Shown: one piece after another, positions 10,580-19,672 of the stretch | Layout: every line of letters begins with the position of its first letter | How positions within the stretch are numbered: position 1 is the first letter of the stretch | Made by a program: the position numbers and the translations under genes | Assembly: GCA_937863205.1 (NCBI GenBank) | Contig: CALMGA010000228.1 | Span: 22,899-86,898 of the forward strand | Length of the DNA stretch: 64,000 nt | Reading direction: 5' to 3' | From: an uncultured Beijerinckiaceae bacterium | GTDB lineage: Bacteria > Pseudomonadota > Alphaproteobacteria > Rhizobiales > Beijerinckiaceae | The notes under the pieces: model-generated | What the model saw: the letters and a program-made list of their open reading frames with translations, nothing else | The model's database searches: none | What the model was told of the DNA's origin: nothing

Positions 10580-12862
10580 CTACCGCTGCAGCAGGTCCTC
10601 GACAAGGATCGGCGTCTTGCGGACGCGAATGCCGGTCGCGTTGTAGACCGCGTTGGCGATGGCCGCCGGCATGCCGACGATGCCGATCTCGCCGACCGCC
10701 TTGACCCCGATCAGGTTGACCGCCGTATCCGTCTCGTCGATCGTTTCCACGATCACCTCGCCGATGTCGGCCGACGTGGCGATGTGGTAGCCCGCGAGGT
10801 CGGCATTGGCGAACTTGGCCTGCGGACCATCGACCTTGCTCTGCTCCAGCAGGGCGAAGCCGGCGCCCCACACCATGCCGCCGGCAAGGTTGGAATGGGC
10901 CGTGCGCTCGTTGATGATCTTGCCGCAGGCGAAGACGCCAACCATGCGCGCGATGCGGATCGTGCGCAGGATGGGATCGACGTGCACCTCGGCGAACTGC
11001 GCCCCGAAGGAGAAGCTCGACACGTCCGAGATCGGCCCGGCCATCGCCATGCTGCCGTCGAGGCCGCCCCTCGCCTTCTTCTCGTCCATGGAGCGCGGCT
11101 TCCATTCCGCCAGTTCGGCCACTTCGGGCCAGCCCAGCCCCGCCAGCACGTCGGCGAGCGCATGGGCCTGACCACCGGGCGCCATGATCCTGCCGTCGGC
11201 GAACGCCAGGGTCGAAGGCACGATCCCGGCGAAGGGCGTGCCCTCGCCGGCCGTCGCCGCCGTCGCCAGACGGTCACGCAGAGCGACCGCCGCCTTGTGG
11301 ATCGCCGAACCTGCCGAGCCGGTGGTGATCGAGCCCCCCGCCATCGGACCCGACGGCAGGATGGTGTCGCCGAGCTTCACGGTGATCGATGCCTCGGGGA
11401 CACCGAGCACGACGCCGGCGATGCTGCCGAGCACGGTATAGGCGCCGGTACCGAGGTCATGCGCCGCTGTTTCGACCAGCAGCGACCCGTTCCCCTTCAA
11501 GGTGACGCGTGCGGCCGCGGGTGCCATCGCCGACGGATAGGTCGCCGTGGCGCAGCCGTAGCCGACGAGCGTGCCGTCGGGCAAGGTCGTGGAGCCCGGC
11601 GTCGCCTTGCGGTTGTTCCAGCCGAACAGCTCGGCGCCGCGCTCGAAGCACTGCACCAGCGAGCGGCTCGACCAGGGCACGCCCTTCATCGGGTCCACCG
11701 CCGGCTCGTTCTTCAGGCGCAAGGCGATCGGGTCCATGTCGAGCGCCTCGGCAAGCTCGTCCATCGCGCTTTCGAAACCGAAGAACGAGGAGGCTTCGGC
11801 CGGAGCGCGCTGGAAGCCGGGCGTGTTGACGTCGGTCGCCACCGTGCCCTGCCTGGTGCGCAGCGTGGTGGAATCGTACATGCGCGAGATCGCCGTCGAG
11901 CCGGGAAAGGCGACGTGGTCGATGGCCGAGCTTTGCCCGGTTTCCTCGAAGATGATGGCTGTGAGCGTGCCGTCGCGCTCGGCCCCCAGGGCAACCCTGG
12001 CGCGGGTCGCCGGGCGGAACGAGCCAACCGTCCACATCGCGTCGCGCGGGACGTAGAGCTTCACCGGGCGGCCGAGCCGGCGCGCGGCTTCGGCGATCAG
12101 CACGACATGGGGCAGGATGGTCGCCTTGGAGCCGAAGCCGCCGCCGACGTAGGGGCATTCCACATGGACGTTCGCCATCGGTATGCCGAAGATCTTGGCG
12201 AGGCCGGCCTGGGTGCCGACGACCCACTGGCTCGGCACGTTCACGGTGAGCCTGTCGTCCGACCAAGCGGCCGTGGTGGCGTAGAGTTCGATCGGGTTGT
12301 GGTGCTGCGCCGGCGTATCGTAGCGCAGGTCGATTTTCACCGGCGCCGCGGCGAGGGCAGCATCGGCGTCACCCTTCTTCAGCGAGGCCTTCTCGTTCAC
12401 TTCCGGGGCGGTGCGCGGCTTGTCCATGTCGGCCGAGGCCGCTTCCGCGGCGTAGCCGACCTTCACGCCGGCCGCAGCCTCCTCGGCGGCTTCCAGCGTG
12501 TCCGCGAGCACCAGCCCGACGATCTGCCCGGAATAATGCACGGCGTCGGACGACAGCGGCATGAAGGAAGACTGCATGTGGCCACCCTTCATCGCGAACG
12601 TCTCGTCCCCCATGCCGTGCTCGAAAGCGCCGCGGTTGAAGCTGCGGTGGGTGAGCACGAGGGCGACGCCGGGCACGGCTTCGGCCGCCGCCGTGTCGAT
12701 CGAGGTGATCGCGCCCCTGGCGGTGGTGGATCGCACCAGGGCGGCATAGGCCGTGCCGGCGTGCGGGAAGTCGGCGGCGTAGCGGGCGGTGCCGGCCGCC
12801 TTGAGCGCGGCGTCTCGGCGCACCGCGCCGGTGGCCTGGATGGATGCCGAGGTTGCGGGCAT
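10580..12862 (-). CDS. paoC: Molybdenum hydroxylase, Mo-cofactor subunit (PaoC type)
   Basis: Large catalytic subunit of a xanthine-oxidase-family enzyme; 760 residues from the ATG at 12862. The N-terminus has the family block RDAALKAAGTARYAADFP; a cofactor-binding stretch includes YVGGGFGSKA and FQRAPAEASSFFGFESAMDE; the catalytic Glu lies in GVKAVGEIGIVG near the C-terminus. Its start overlaps the stop of the FAD subunit (TAATG), a sign of translational coupling. With the 4Fe-4S insertion in its partner, the set resembles E. coli PaoABC (aldehyde oxidase), but the substrate cannot be fixed by sequence alone. Confidence 0.87.
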   Translation of the reverse strand: MPATSASIQATGAVRRDAALKAAGTARYAADFPHAGTAYAALVRSTTARGAITSIDTAAAEAVPGVALVLTHRSFNRGAFEHGMGDETFAMKGGHMQSSFMPLSSDAVHYSGQIVGLVLADTLEAAEEAAAGVKVGYAAEAASADMDKPRTAPEVNEKASLKKGDADAALAAAPVKIDLRYDTPAQHHNPIELYATTAAWSDDRLTVNVPSQWVVGTQAGLAKIFGIPMANVHVECPYVGGGFGSKATILPHVVLIAEAARRLGRPVKLYVPRDAMWTVGSFRPATRARVALGAERDGTLTAIIFEETGQSSAIDHVAFPGSTAISRMYDSTTLRTRQGTVATDVNTPGFQRAPAEASSFFGFESAMDELAEALDMDPIALRLKNEPAVDPMKGVPWSSRSLVQCFERGAELFGWNNRKATPGSTTLPDGTLVGYGCATATYPSAMAPAAARVTLKGNGSLLVETAAHDLGTGAYTVLGSIAGVVLGVPEASITVKLGDTILPSGPMAGGSITTGSAGSAIHKAAVALRDRLATAATAGEGTPFAGIVPSTLAFADGRIMAPGGQAHALADVLAGLGWPEVAELAEWKPRSMDEKKARGGLDGSMAMAGPISDVSSFSFGAQFAEVHVDPILRTIRIARMVGVFACGKIINERTAHSNLAGGMVWGAGFALLEQSKVDGPQAKFANADLAGYHIATSADIGEVIVETIDETDTAVNLIGVKAVGEIGIVGMPAAIANAVYNATGIRVRKTPILVEDLLQR

Positions 12863-13845
12863 TAGTGTCTCCCTGCGGCGACGAGCACCGCCTTGGCGAC
12901 CGCGTTGCGGCCGAGTTCGATCTTGAAGGCATTGTCGCCGCGCGGCTGCGCGTCGGCGAAGGCTGCGGTGCCGGCGGCGAAGGCGAGGTCGCGGGTCAGC
13001 GTCCGCCCCGTCAGGACATCGCCGGCGGCTGCGGCGCGCCAAGGCTTGCTGGCGACGCCCCCGAGCGCGACCCGCGCCTCGGTGACGGTATCGCCGTCCA
13101 TCGCCAAGGCCACGGCGGCGGAGACGACGGCGTAGGCGTAGGACCGGCGGTCGCGCACCTTGAGATAGGTCGAGTGCCGCCCGGCCGACGTCGCCTGGAC
13201 GAGGATGGCGGTGATGATCTCGCCCGGTCGCAGCGTCGTTTCAAGGGCCGGATCCTCGCCGTAGGGCCGGTGCAGCTCGGCGAAGGGGATGGTGCGCCGG
13301 CCCGCCGCCGAAGCGATCTCGACGGTGGTGTCGAAGGCGGCCAGCGTCGTGCCCCAGTCGCCGGGATAGGTGGCGATGCATCGGTCGGAGGCGCCGAACA
13401 GGGCCATGTCGCGGGTGTCGCCGTTGATCGCCGCGCAGCCGCTGCCAACCCGGCGCTTGTTGCAGGGCGAGGTGCCGTCGCGGAAGTACGGGCAGCGCGT
13501 GCGCTGCAGGATGTTGCCGCCGACGCTCGCGGCAATACGCAGCTGCTGCGAGGCGGCCAGCTGCAGGCTTTCCACCAGCGCGGGATAGTTCGCCTTCAGC
13601 GTCGCATCCTCGGCCACATCGGCCATCTTGGCGAGGGCACCGAAGCGCAGCACCGGGCCACTGGTGTCGAAGGCGGCGAGTTCGTCGAGGCGGCCGATGT
13701 CGACGAGGCGGGACGGCGACCACAGGTCGCCGCGCAAAAGGTCGACCATGGTCGTGCCGCCGGCGAGGATGGCCGCGCCGGGCAACGCCGCCTCGCGAAG
13801 GGCGTCGTCCATGGAGGTGGCGCGATGGTAGGTGAAGGGCTGCAT
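12862..13845 (-). CDS. paoB: Molybdenum hydroxylase, FAD subunit with extra 4Fe-4S site (PaoB type)
   Basis: A 327-residue FAD-binding subunit that passes electrons from the Fe-S subunit to the acceptor. The FAD loop AILAGGTTMVDLLR is at about 25-38 and ASVGGNILQ at about 106-114. Directly after comes an insertion with four cysteines (Cys118, 128, 137, 156: TRCPYFRDGTSPCNKRRVG and CAAINGD...CIATYP), the arrangement that carries a 4Fe-4S cluster in PaoB-like and HcrB-like subunits. It lies between the 2Fe-2S gene (1 bp gap) and the Mo subunit (TAATG overlap). Confidence 0.88.
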   Translation of the reverse strand: MQPFTYHRATSMDDALREAALPGAAILAGGTTMVDLLRGDLWSPSRLVDIGRLDELAAFDTSGPVLRFGALAKMADVAEDATLKANYPALVESLQLAASQQLRIAASVGGNILQRTRCPYFRDGTSPCNKRRVGSGCAAINGDTRDMALFGASDRCIATYPGDWGTTLAAFDTTVEIASAAGRRTIPFAELHRPYGEDPALETTLRPGEIITAILVQATSAGRHSTYLKVRDRRSYAYAVVSAAVALAMDGDTVTEARVALGGVASKPWRAAAAGDVLTGRTLTRDLAFAAGTAAFADAQPRGDNAFKIELGRNAVAKAVLVAAGRH

Positions 13846-13846
13846 C

Positions 13847-14356
13847 TCAGGCCCTCCCGCCGGCGGCTGATCCGGCGACCTCGCGGATCGCCGACACGAT
13901 GTTGGGATAAGCGCCGCAGCGACACAGGTTGCCGCTCATGAATTCGCGGATCTCGTCGTCGCTACGGGCGTGCCCTTCGGCGACGCAGGCCACCGCGGAC
14001 ATGATCTGCCCCGGCGTGCAGTAGCCGCACTGCAGCGCATCGTGGGCGACGAAGGCGGCCTGCATCGGATGCGGCGTGCCGTCGCTGGCGGCGAGGCCCT
14101 CGATCGTGGTGATCTGGCGGCCCTCCGCCATGGCGGCGAGCATCAGGCAGCTGAGCTGACGGCGCCCGTCGACGTGCACGGTGCAGGCCCCGCAGGTGCC
14201 GTGGTTGCAGCCAACCTTGGTCCCGGTCAGGCCGAGGTGCTCGCGCAGGGCGTCGAGAAGGGTCGTGCGGCTGTCGACGGCGAGCGCGCAGGCGCGACCG
14301 TTGATGTCGAGATGCAGCTGCAGCGGCGCTCCCGATGGTCGGACGTCATCGGTCAT
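13847..14356 (-). CDS. paoA: Molybdenum hydroxylase, 2Fe-2S subunit (PaoA type)
   Basis: A 169-residue subunit with two 2Fe-2S clusters. The plant-ferredoxin-type site is C50-x4-C55-x2-C58-x11-C70 (GCNHGTCGACTV); the all-helical site is C110-x2-C113 ... C145-x-C147 (QCGYCTPGQ, NLCRCGAY). It is first in the order 2Fe-2S, FAD, Mo, as in paoABC. E. coli PaoA carries a Tat signal; here neither the chosen start (14356, MTDDVRP) nor the upstream extension shows a twin-arginine signal, so the complex is probably cytoplasmic. Confidence 0.88.
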   Translation of the reverse strand: MTDDVRPSGAPLQLHLDINGRACALAVDSRTTLLDALREHLGLTGTKVGCNHGTCGACTVHVDGRRQLSCLMLAAMAEGRQITTIEGLAASDGTPHPMQAAFVAHDALQCGYCTPGQIMSAVACVAEGHARSDDEIREFMSGNLCRCGAYPNIVSAIREVAGSAAGGRA

Positions 14357-14914
14357 CAGGCATCTTCCATTGAGCGAACAGAGCCGTTTTAACAAGGCAT
14401 CGCCCTCATGGTTGCCGAGCGCGCGCAGGGTCACGAACGCGCATTCCACGGCTGCGAATCACGCATGTCCGCAAGGCAGGCGCCCTGAAGCGCGGCAGAA
14501 CGGGGATCGTCCCGTGGGACGGAGGCGGCGGTCGCGTATCGGGCGCGGGAACGCCCGTCGTTCATGCGCCAGTCAAGGCGCTGCCGCGCCGACAGATGTG
14601 CACCCACTACTGGCCGACAGCGGTGGCCATCTCCGTTTCGAACGCTGAAGCAGTTCTCCCGTCGCCGGCCTGGAGCGCTTTCTGGTGGCGCATGCGGCGT
14701 CGCGCGACTTGACGAAAGGGGGAGCCCGCTTGAAAGGTCAGCGCCATCGGATCTCGATCAGCCCGCAGCGATGTTCCGTCGGCGAGCCGGGCTGCGACAG
14801 GGAGCCCACGATGCCGCGCTCAACAGCCGGAACTCCCGCCCCGTGAGGCGTTTTGTCCGCTTGCATCGCCGGGCGTCCTTCCGGCGGGCGATCCGCTTCC
14901 CACGGAGCCATATC
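14357..14914. other. Divergent intergenic region between pao and cyo
   Basis: About 560 bp that must contain the promoters of both operons. No gene was supported. The cyoA frame is open back to 14564, but that stretch is Arg-rich and lacks a signal peptide. No known riboswitch or repeat copy was recognised. Confidence 0.4.
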
Positions 14915-15826
14915 GTGCCAGACCGTTTCGCGCCGGGCCGTCTGACCGGCACCGGCGCCCTGATCGGCACCGCTCTCGCCCTGTCGGGCTGCGAGGGCAA
15001 CCTGCTCGATCCGGCCGGCCCGGTCGGCGCGGCCGAACGCACCATCCTGCTCGACGCCACTTTCATCATGCTGGCGATCATCGGGCCGATCATCATCGCC
15101 ACGCCGCTGATGGCCTGGTGGTTCCGCCAAGGCAATGCCAAGGCGACCTACCGGCCGGATTGGGCCTATTCCGGCCGCGTCGAGCTGCTGATCTGGTCGG
15201 TGCCGCTGCTCACCATCATCTTCCTCGGCGGCATCGCCTGGGTCGGCTCGCACGACCTCGATCCGGCGGTTCCCATCGCCTCGGCCAAGAAGCCGCTGGA
15301 AGTGCAGGTGGTGTCGCTCGACTGGAAATGGCTGTTCATCTACCCCGAGCAGCATGTCGCCTCGGTCAACCAGCTGGTGATGCCGGCCGGCACGCCCGTG
15401 CATTTCAACCTGTCGTCCTCGGGCGTGTGGAACTCTTTCTTCGTGCCTCGCCTCGGCAGCCAGATCTACACGATGAAGGGCATGGCCTCGCAGCTCAACC
15501 TGATGGCCGATCACGAGGGCAGCTACTTCGGCCTGTCCACGCATTTCAGCGGCGACGGCTTCTCCGACATGACGTTCCCCGTGCGCTCCGTGTCTGACGG
15601 CGCCTTCGACGATTGGATCAAGGCGGCGCAGTCCAAGGGGCCGACGCTGGACGACGCCACCTACGGCGACCTCGAAAAGCAGAGCACCGCCGTGCCGCCG
15701 ATGACCTATTCGTCCGTCGCTCCCGAACTGTTCACCCGGATCGTGTCCGAAAAGGTGCCGGCCGGACCGGGCCCCGCGCAGAGCACCAGCGGTCAGCCCG
15801 ATGTCGTGCCCAAGGGCGGCAGCTGA
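14915..15826 (+). CDS. cyoA: Cytochrome bo3 ubiquinol oxidase subunit II
   Basis: A 303-residue lipoprotein subunit of the proton-pumping quinol oxidase. I chose the GTG at 14915 because a GGAG site precedes it and a lipoprotein signal follows (GALIGTALALSGCEG; acylated Cys at about 26). Two TM helices follow (about 45-65 and 85-105), then a cupredoxin domain (about 125-230). The CuA cysteines of cytochrome c oxidases are absent (region MADHEGSYFGLSTHFSGDGF), which identifies a quinol oxidase. First gene of cyoABCD. Confidence 0.95.
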   Translation: MPDRFAPGRLTGTGALIGTALALSGCEGNLLDPAGPVGAAERTILLDATFIMLAIIGPIIIATPLMAWWFRQGNAKATYRPDWAYSGRVELLIWSVPLLTIIFLGGIAWVGSHDLDPAVPIASAKKPLEVQVVSLDWKWLFIYPEQHVASVNQLVMPAGTPVHFNLSSSGVWNSFFVPRLGSQIYTMKGMASQLNLMADHEGSYFGLSTHFSGDGFSDMTFPVRSVSDGAFDDWIKAAQSKGPTLDDATYGDLEKQSTAVPPMTYSSVAPELFTRIVSEKVPAGPGPAQSTSGQPDVVPKGGS

Positions 15827-15876
15827 GCCGTGCCGCATCCCGCCGCGACCACTTCCCCCTTCACCACAGGACTCCC

Positions 15877-17907
15877 ATGACCCTGTTCGGCGTGCCCGTG
15901 CTCGGCAAGCTCACCCTCGCCGCCATCCCGTTGGACCAGCCCATCCCCCTCGTCGCCTCGTGCGTGGTCGGGCTCATTTTAGCGGGCGTGATCGGCTGGG
16001 TCGTGTTCGCCGGGCACTTCCCTTACATCTGGCGCGAATGGATCACCTCCGTCGACCACAAGCGCATCGGGGTGATGTACACGATCCTCGGCCTGGTGAT
16101 GCTGATCCGCGGCTTCTCCGACGTCGTGCTGATGCGCTCGCAGCAGGAATTCGCCTACAAGGCGGCGGGCTATCTCCCGCCCGAGCACTACAACCAGATC
16201 TTCTCGGCGCACGGCACAATCATGATCTTCTTCGGCGCGATGCCGTTCATCATCGGGTTGATGAACTTCGTCCTGCCGCTGCAGCTCGGCGTCCGCGACG
16301 TCGCCTTTCCCACCCTCAACTCGGTGGCGTTCTGGCTCACCGCCACCGGTGCCCTGCTGTGCAACATGTCGCTTGTCATCGGCGAGTTCTCACGCACCGG
16401 CTGGCTACCCTATCCGCCGCTGTCGGAGCTGAAGTACTCGCCCGGTGTCGGCGTCGACTACTACCTCTTCGCGCTGCAGATCTCCGGTATCGGCACGCTG
16501 ATGTCGGGCATCAATCTCACCACCACCATCCTGAAGATGCGCGCGCCGGGAATGAGCTACCTGCGCATGCCGATATTCTGCTGGACGGCACTTGCCGGCA
16601 ACCTGCTCATCGTCGCCGCCTTCCCCATCCTCACCGCCGTTCTCGCAATGCTGACGCTCGACCGCTACCTCGGCTTCCATTTCTTCACCGACGAGATGGG
16701 CGGCAACTCGATGATGTTCATGAACCTCGCCTGGGCGTGGGGCCATCCCGAGGTGTACATCCTGGCGCTGCCCTCCTACGGCATCTTCTCCGAGGTGATC
16801 TCGACCTTCTCGGGCAAGCCGCTGTTCGGCTACCGGTCGATGGTGGCCGCCACCATGGCGATCTTCGTGCTCGCCTTCATGGTCTGGCTGCACCACTTCT
16901 TCACCATGGGCGCCGGCGGCGACGTCAACGGCATCTTCGGCATCACATCCATGATCATCGCCGTGCCCACCGGCGTGAAGGTGTTCGACTGGCTCGCCAC
17001 CATGTACGGCGGCCGCGTCCGCTTCACGACGCCGATGCTTTGGTCGCTGGGCTTCATCATGACCTTCGTGGTGGGCGGGGCCACAGGCGTGCTGCTCGCC
17101 GTGCCCCCGGCGGACTTCGTTCTCCATAATTCGCTGTTCCTGGTGGCGCACTTCCACAACGTCATGGTGTCGTCGGTGATCTTCGCCGCCTTTGCCGGCT
17201 ATTCCTACTGGTTCCCCAAGGCGTTCGGCTTCAAGCTCCACGAGGGCTGGGGCAAGGCGGCGGTTGGGTTCGCGGTGGCCGGACTCGTGGGCGTGTTCCT
17301 GCCGATGTACGTGCTGGGTCTGCTCGGCATGACGCGGCGCCTGCAGCACTACGACATCGCCGCTTGGCACCCTTGGGTGCTGGCCGCCGGCTTCGGCGTG
17401 CTGATCCTCGCCGCCGGCGTGGCCTGCCAGATCATCCAGCTCGTGGTGTCGATCCGCGACCGCGAGGCCCTGCGCGACGAAACCGGCGACCCGTGGGATG
17501 GCCGTTCGCTGGAATGGGCGACCTCCTCGCCGCCGCCGGTGTTCAACTTCGCCGTCCTGCCGCAGGTGCACGGCGAAGAAGCCTATTGGGCGATCAAGCA
17601 TCGGGCCCGCGAGCAGGCCCGCCTGCGAGACGAACCGGATTACGAGCACATAGAGATGCCGCTCAACAACCCGACCGGCTTCACCTGCGCCTTCTTCGCG
17701 ACGGTGATCGGCTTCGCCATGATCTGGCACATCTGGTGGCTGGCCATCGTCGGCCTCATCGGCGCCTTCGCCACCTTCGTCGTCTTCGCCTGGCGCAATC
17801 GGGTCGAATATGAGATCCCCGCCGACGTCGTGGGCAAGCTCGATCGGGCAAACCGCGCAACCAGGACGGAGGCCCTGACCAGCCTGCGCCGCAAGGTCGC
17901 CGCGTGA
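15877..17907 (+). CDS. cyoB: Cytochrome bo3 ubiquinol oxidase subunit I
   Basis: A 676-residue core subunit carrying haem b, haem o3 and CuB. The ATG at 15877 gives the family N-terminus. Visible ligand motifs are AHGTIMIFF (low-spin haem), WGHPEVYILALPSYG (CuB His and the cross-linked Tyr), LHHFFTMG (two CuB His) and AHFHNVM (haem ligands). It has 15 predicted TM helices, as in E. coli CyoB. It overlaps the cyoC start by 4 bp (GTGA), indicating coupled translation. Confidence 0.97.
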   Translation: MTLFGVPVLGKLTLAAIPLDQPIPLVASCVVGLILAGVIGWVVFAGHFPYIWREWITSVDHKRIGVMYTILGLVMLIRGFSDVVLMRSQQEFAYKAAGYLPPEHYNQIFSAHGTIMIFFGAMPFIIGLMNFVLPLQLGVRDVAFPTLNSVAFWLTATGALLCNMSLVIGEFSRTGWLPYPPLSELKYSPGVGVDYYLFALQISGIGTLMSGINLTTTILKMRAPGMSYLRMPIFCWTALAGNLLIVAAFPILTAVLAMLTLDRYLGFHFFTDEMGGNSMMFMNLAWAWGHPEVYILALPSYGIFSEVISTFSGKPLFGYRSMVAATMAIFVLAFMVWLHHFFTMGAGGDVNGIFGITSMIIAVPTGVKVFDWLATMYGGRVRFTTPMLWSLGFIMTFVVGGATGVLLAVPPADFVLHNSLFLVAHFHNVMVSSVIFAAFAGYSYWFPKAFGFKLHEGWGKAAVGFAVAGLVGVFLPMYVLGLLGMTRRLQHYDIAAWHPWVLAAGFGVLILAAGVACQIIQLVVSIRDREALRDETGDPWDGRSLEWATSSPPPVFNFAVLPQVHGEEAYWAIKHRAREQARLRDEPDYEHIEMPLNNPTGFTCAFFATVIGFAMIWHIWWLAIVGLIGAFATFVVFAWRNRVEYEIPADVVGKLDRANRATRTEALTSLRRKVAA

Positions 17908-18632
17908 GCGACGCCGCATTCCAGCCGGGTGCCGGCATGGGTGCCGGTTTGGGTGCCGGTTTGGGTGCCGAGCCATCCCGGCGACAACCCAGGGATCCCA
18001 ACCATCTCGGTCACGCGCCGGGCGGCGAGGGCGGGTCGAAGGCAGCCGGCCGGGGGACCGGCGGCCCGTCGTCCAAGCGCATCGTCGTCGGCTACGGCTT
18101 CTGGCTGTTCATCCTGTCCGACATCGTCATGTTCTCGGCCTTCTTCGCAGCGTATGCCGTGCTGCAGACCGGCACGGCGGACGGTCCGACCGGCCGCCAG
18201 CTGTTCGATCTGAGCAACACCGCGATCGAAACGGCTTGCCTGCTGGCGTCGAGCTTCACCTGCGGCCTCGCCAGCCTGGCGCTGGTGTCGCGCAAGTCCC
18301 TACCCTTCTACGGCGCGATGGCGATCACCTTCGCCTTCGGCGCTCTTTTCCTCGGGTTGGAGATGAAGGAGTTCGCCGAGCTGGTCGCGCGAGGCGCCGG
18401 TCCGACCCGCTCGGCCTTCCTCACCGCCTTCTTCACCCTTGTCGGCTGCCACGGCCTGCACGTCACCGCCGGCCTGATGTGGCTGCTGACCATGATGGCC
18501 CAGGTCTTCGCCAAGGGGTTCCGGGCCGACATCGTGCGTCGCACCATGTGCTTCGCCCTGTTCTGGCACGCCCTCGACATCATCTGGGTGGCGGTCTTCA
18601 CCATCGTCTACCTGATGGGCGTGCTCGCCTGA
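17904..18632 (+). CDS. cyoC: Cytochrome bo3 ubiquinol oxidase subunit III
   Basis: A 242-residue subunit with five TM helices, GTG start overlapping the cyoB stop. Family blocks include GYGFWLFILSDIVMFSAFFA, LGLEMKEFAEL and GCHGLHVTAGLMW. The N-terminal extension of about 50 residues before the conserved core is unusually Gly/Ala-rich (GAGMGAGLGAGLGAEPS). It is encoded by a 12-bp tandem repeat (about 17935-17970), which keeps frame and could vary in copy number without breaking the gene. Confidence 0.94.
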   Translation: MSDAAFQPGAGMGAGLGAGLGAEPSRRQPRDPNHLGHAPGGEGGSKAAGRGTGGPSSKRIVVGYGFWLFILSDIVMFSAFFAAYAVLQTGTADGPTGRQLFDLSNTAIETACLLASSFTCGLASLALVSRKSLPFYGAMAITFAFGALFLGLEMKEFAELVARGAGPTRSAFLTAFFTLVGCHGLHVTAGLMWLLTMMAQVFAKGFRADIVRRTMCFALFWHALDIIWVAVFTIVYLMGVLA

Positions 18633-18656
18633 GGAGTTCCGCAAGGAAACGCTGAC

Positions 18657-19070
18657 ATGACCGACGCAACCAGCCACAACGAGAGCCATCACTCGGATAC
18701 CGCACCCGGCGACGAATTCGGCGGCGAGGACGACGTCGGCGCTGGTATCCGTGGCTACCTGATCGGCCTCGCCCTGGCGACGGTCCTCACGCTCGCCTCG
18801 TTTTCCGTGCTGAGGTACCACTACGTCTGGGGACCGGCCGTCCCCGTGGCCCTCATCACCTTCGCCATCGCGCAGATGGGCGTGCACCTCGTCTTCTTCC
18901 TCCACATCACCACCGGCCCCGACAACATCAACAACGTGATGGCGCTGGCCTTCGGCGTGCTGATCGTCGTTCTGCTCCTCGGCGGCTCGCTATGGATCAT
19001 GGCGCACCTCAACCGCAACATGACGGTGAACCCGGCCGGCATGCCGATGCCGATGCAAATGCAGCACTGA
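18657..19070 (+). CDS. cyoD: Cytochrome bo3 ubiquinol oxidase subunit IV
   Basis: A 137-residue small subunit with three TM helices: about 34-52 (IRGYLIGLALATVLTLASF), 60-80, and 92-112. The conserved block QMGVHLVFFLHI is present. The first 30 residues are acidic and His-rich, and the C-terminus is Met-rich (MPMPMQMQH), a possible metal-contact tail. It closes the cyo operon; no cyoE (haem O synthase) follows. Confidence 0.95.
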   Translation: MTDATSHNESHHSDTAPGDEFGGEDDVGAGIRGYLIGLALATVLTLASFSVLRYHYVWGPAVPVALITFAIAQMGVHLVFFLHITTGPDNINNVMALAFGVLIVVLLLGGSLWIMAHLNRNMTVNPAGMPMPMQMQH

Positions 19071-19073
19071 CCG

Positions 19074-19090
19074 CCTCGCCGATGGCGAGG
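19074..19090 (+). terminator. Hairpin after cyoD
   Basis: Perfect 7-bp stem CCTCGCC / GGCGAGG with a GAT loop, 3 bp after the cyoD stop. No T-run follows, so termination would be weak or Rho-assisted. Confidence 0.45.
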
Positions 19091-19219
19091 CTCTGCTCCG
19101 GCAGCCGCCTCAACGGGCCCTCGATGGCGATCATCCCGAGCGTTTCGAGCCCGACGGGCTCAGGCTGGCTGCGCGATCCGGTCGTCTGAACCACAGGATG
19201 CCTCGAGGGTTGAGCCACC

Positions 19220-19480
19220 ATGTCAGACAGCCAGAACCAGACGTCGCCCGACGATCACCTCAACCCCAAGCTCATCGATGCGAGGCGGCGGGAAATGGCG
19301 ATGGAGCATCTCGTCTTCGGAACGATCCGCTTCCTCGCACATCGTCATCCCGAACTGCTCGACCAGCTCGAAGGCAGTCTCGACCACCTTTGGGATCCCG
19401 ACCACGGCGAAGCGAGGAACGACGAGGCGTGCCGCAACATTGCCCGGCGCATGCTGAAGAGCTTGCGAGCGGAGGCCTAA
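19220..19480 (+). CDS. Hypothetical protein, 86 residues
   Basis: Small soluble protein, mostly helical and charged. It has a polar N-terminus (MSDSQNQTSPDDHLNPK), a central helix (ARRREMAMEHLVFGTIRFLA), and a C-terminal helix with NIARRMLKSLR. No known motif was recognised. Codon use is GC3-biased, as in real genes, and a purine-rich stretch precedes the ATG. The stop codon abuts repeat A2. The gene stands alone between cyoD and gluQ, so its role is unknown. Confidence 0.6.
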   Translation: MSDSQNQTSPDDHLNPKLIDARRREMAMEHLVFGTIRFLAHRHPELLDQLEGSLDHLWDPDHGEARNDEACRNIARRMLKSLRAEA

Positions 19481-19481
19481 A

Positions 19482-19564
19482 GCGTCGGATCCGGTCCGAT
19501 GCCCTGACTTGTTGTGCCGCATCGGATTTGCCCGAAAACCGCTGCGCACTTTCGGTCCGATGCT
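19482..19564 (+). repeat. Dispersed palindromic repeat, family A, copy 2
   Basis: Best-preserved copy: TCGGATCCGGTCCGATGC followed by a spacer and GCCGCATCGGATTTGCCCG, AAAACCGCTGCGCA and CTTTCGGTCCGATGC. Outer and inner arms are complementary. It begins 2 bp after the stop of the 86-residue gene, so it could also serve as that gene's transcript end. Confidence 0.75.
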
Positions 19565-19672
19565 TTTATCGTCGCAGCGGTGGCAGGACTTGCTGTTCAC
19601 GGCTGAACCGCGCTTCGGATAGCGGCAGGCCCGGCATCGAGGCGACTTGGGCGAGCGCGGCGCGCAGAAGCG

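Noticed and set aside
10526..12865. A 779-codon plus-strand ORF across the molybdenum hydroxylase subunit
   Set aside because: Antisense shadow; Arg/Gly/His-rich with no family features.
16405..17976. A 523-codon minus-strand ORF across cyoB
   Set aside because: Antisense to the well-conserved oxidase subunit I.
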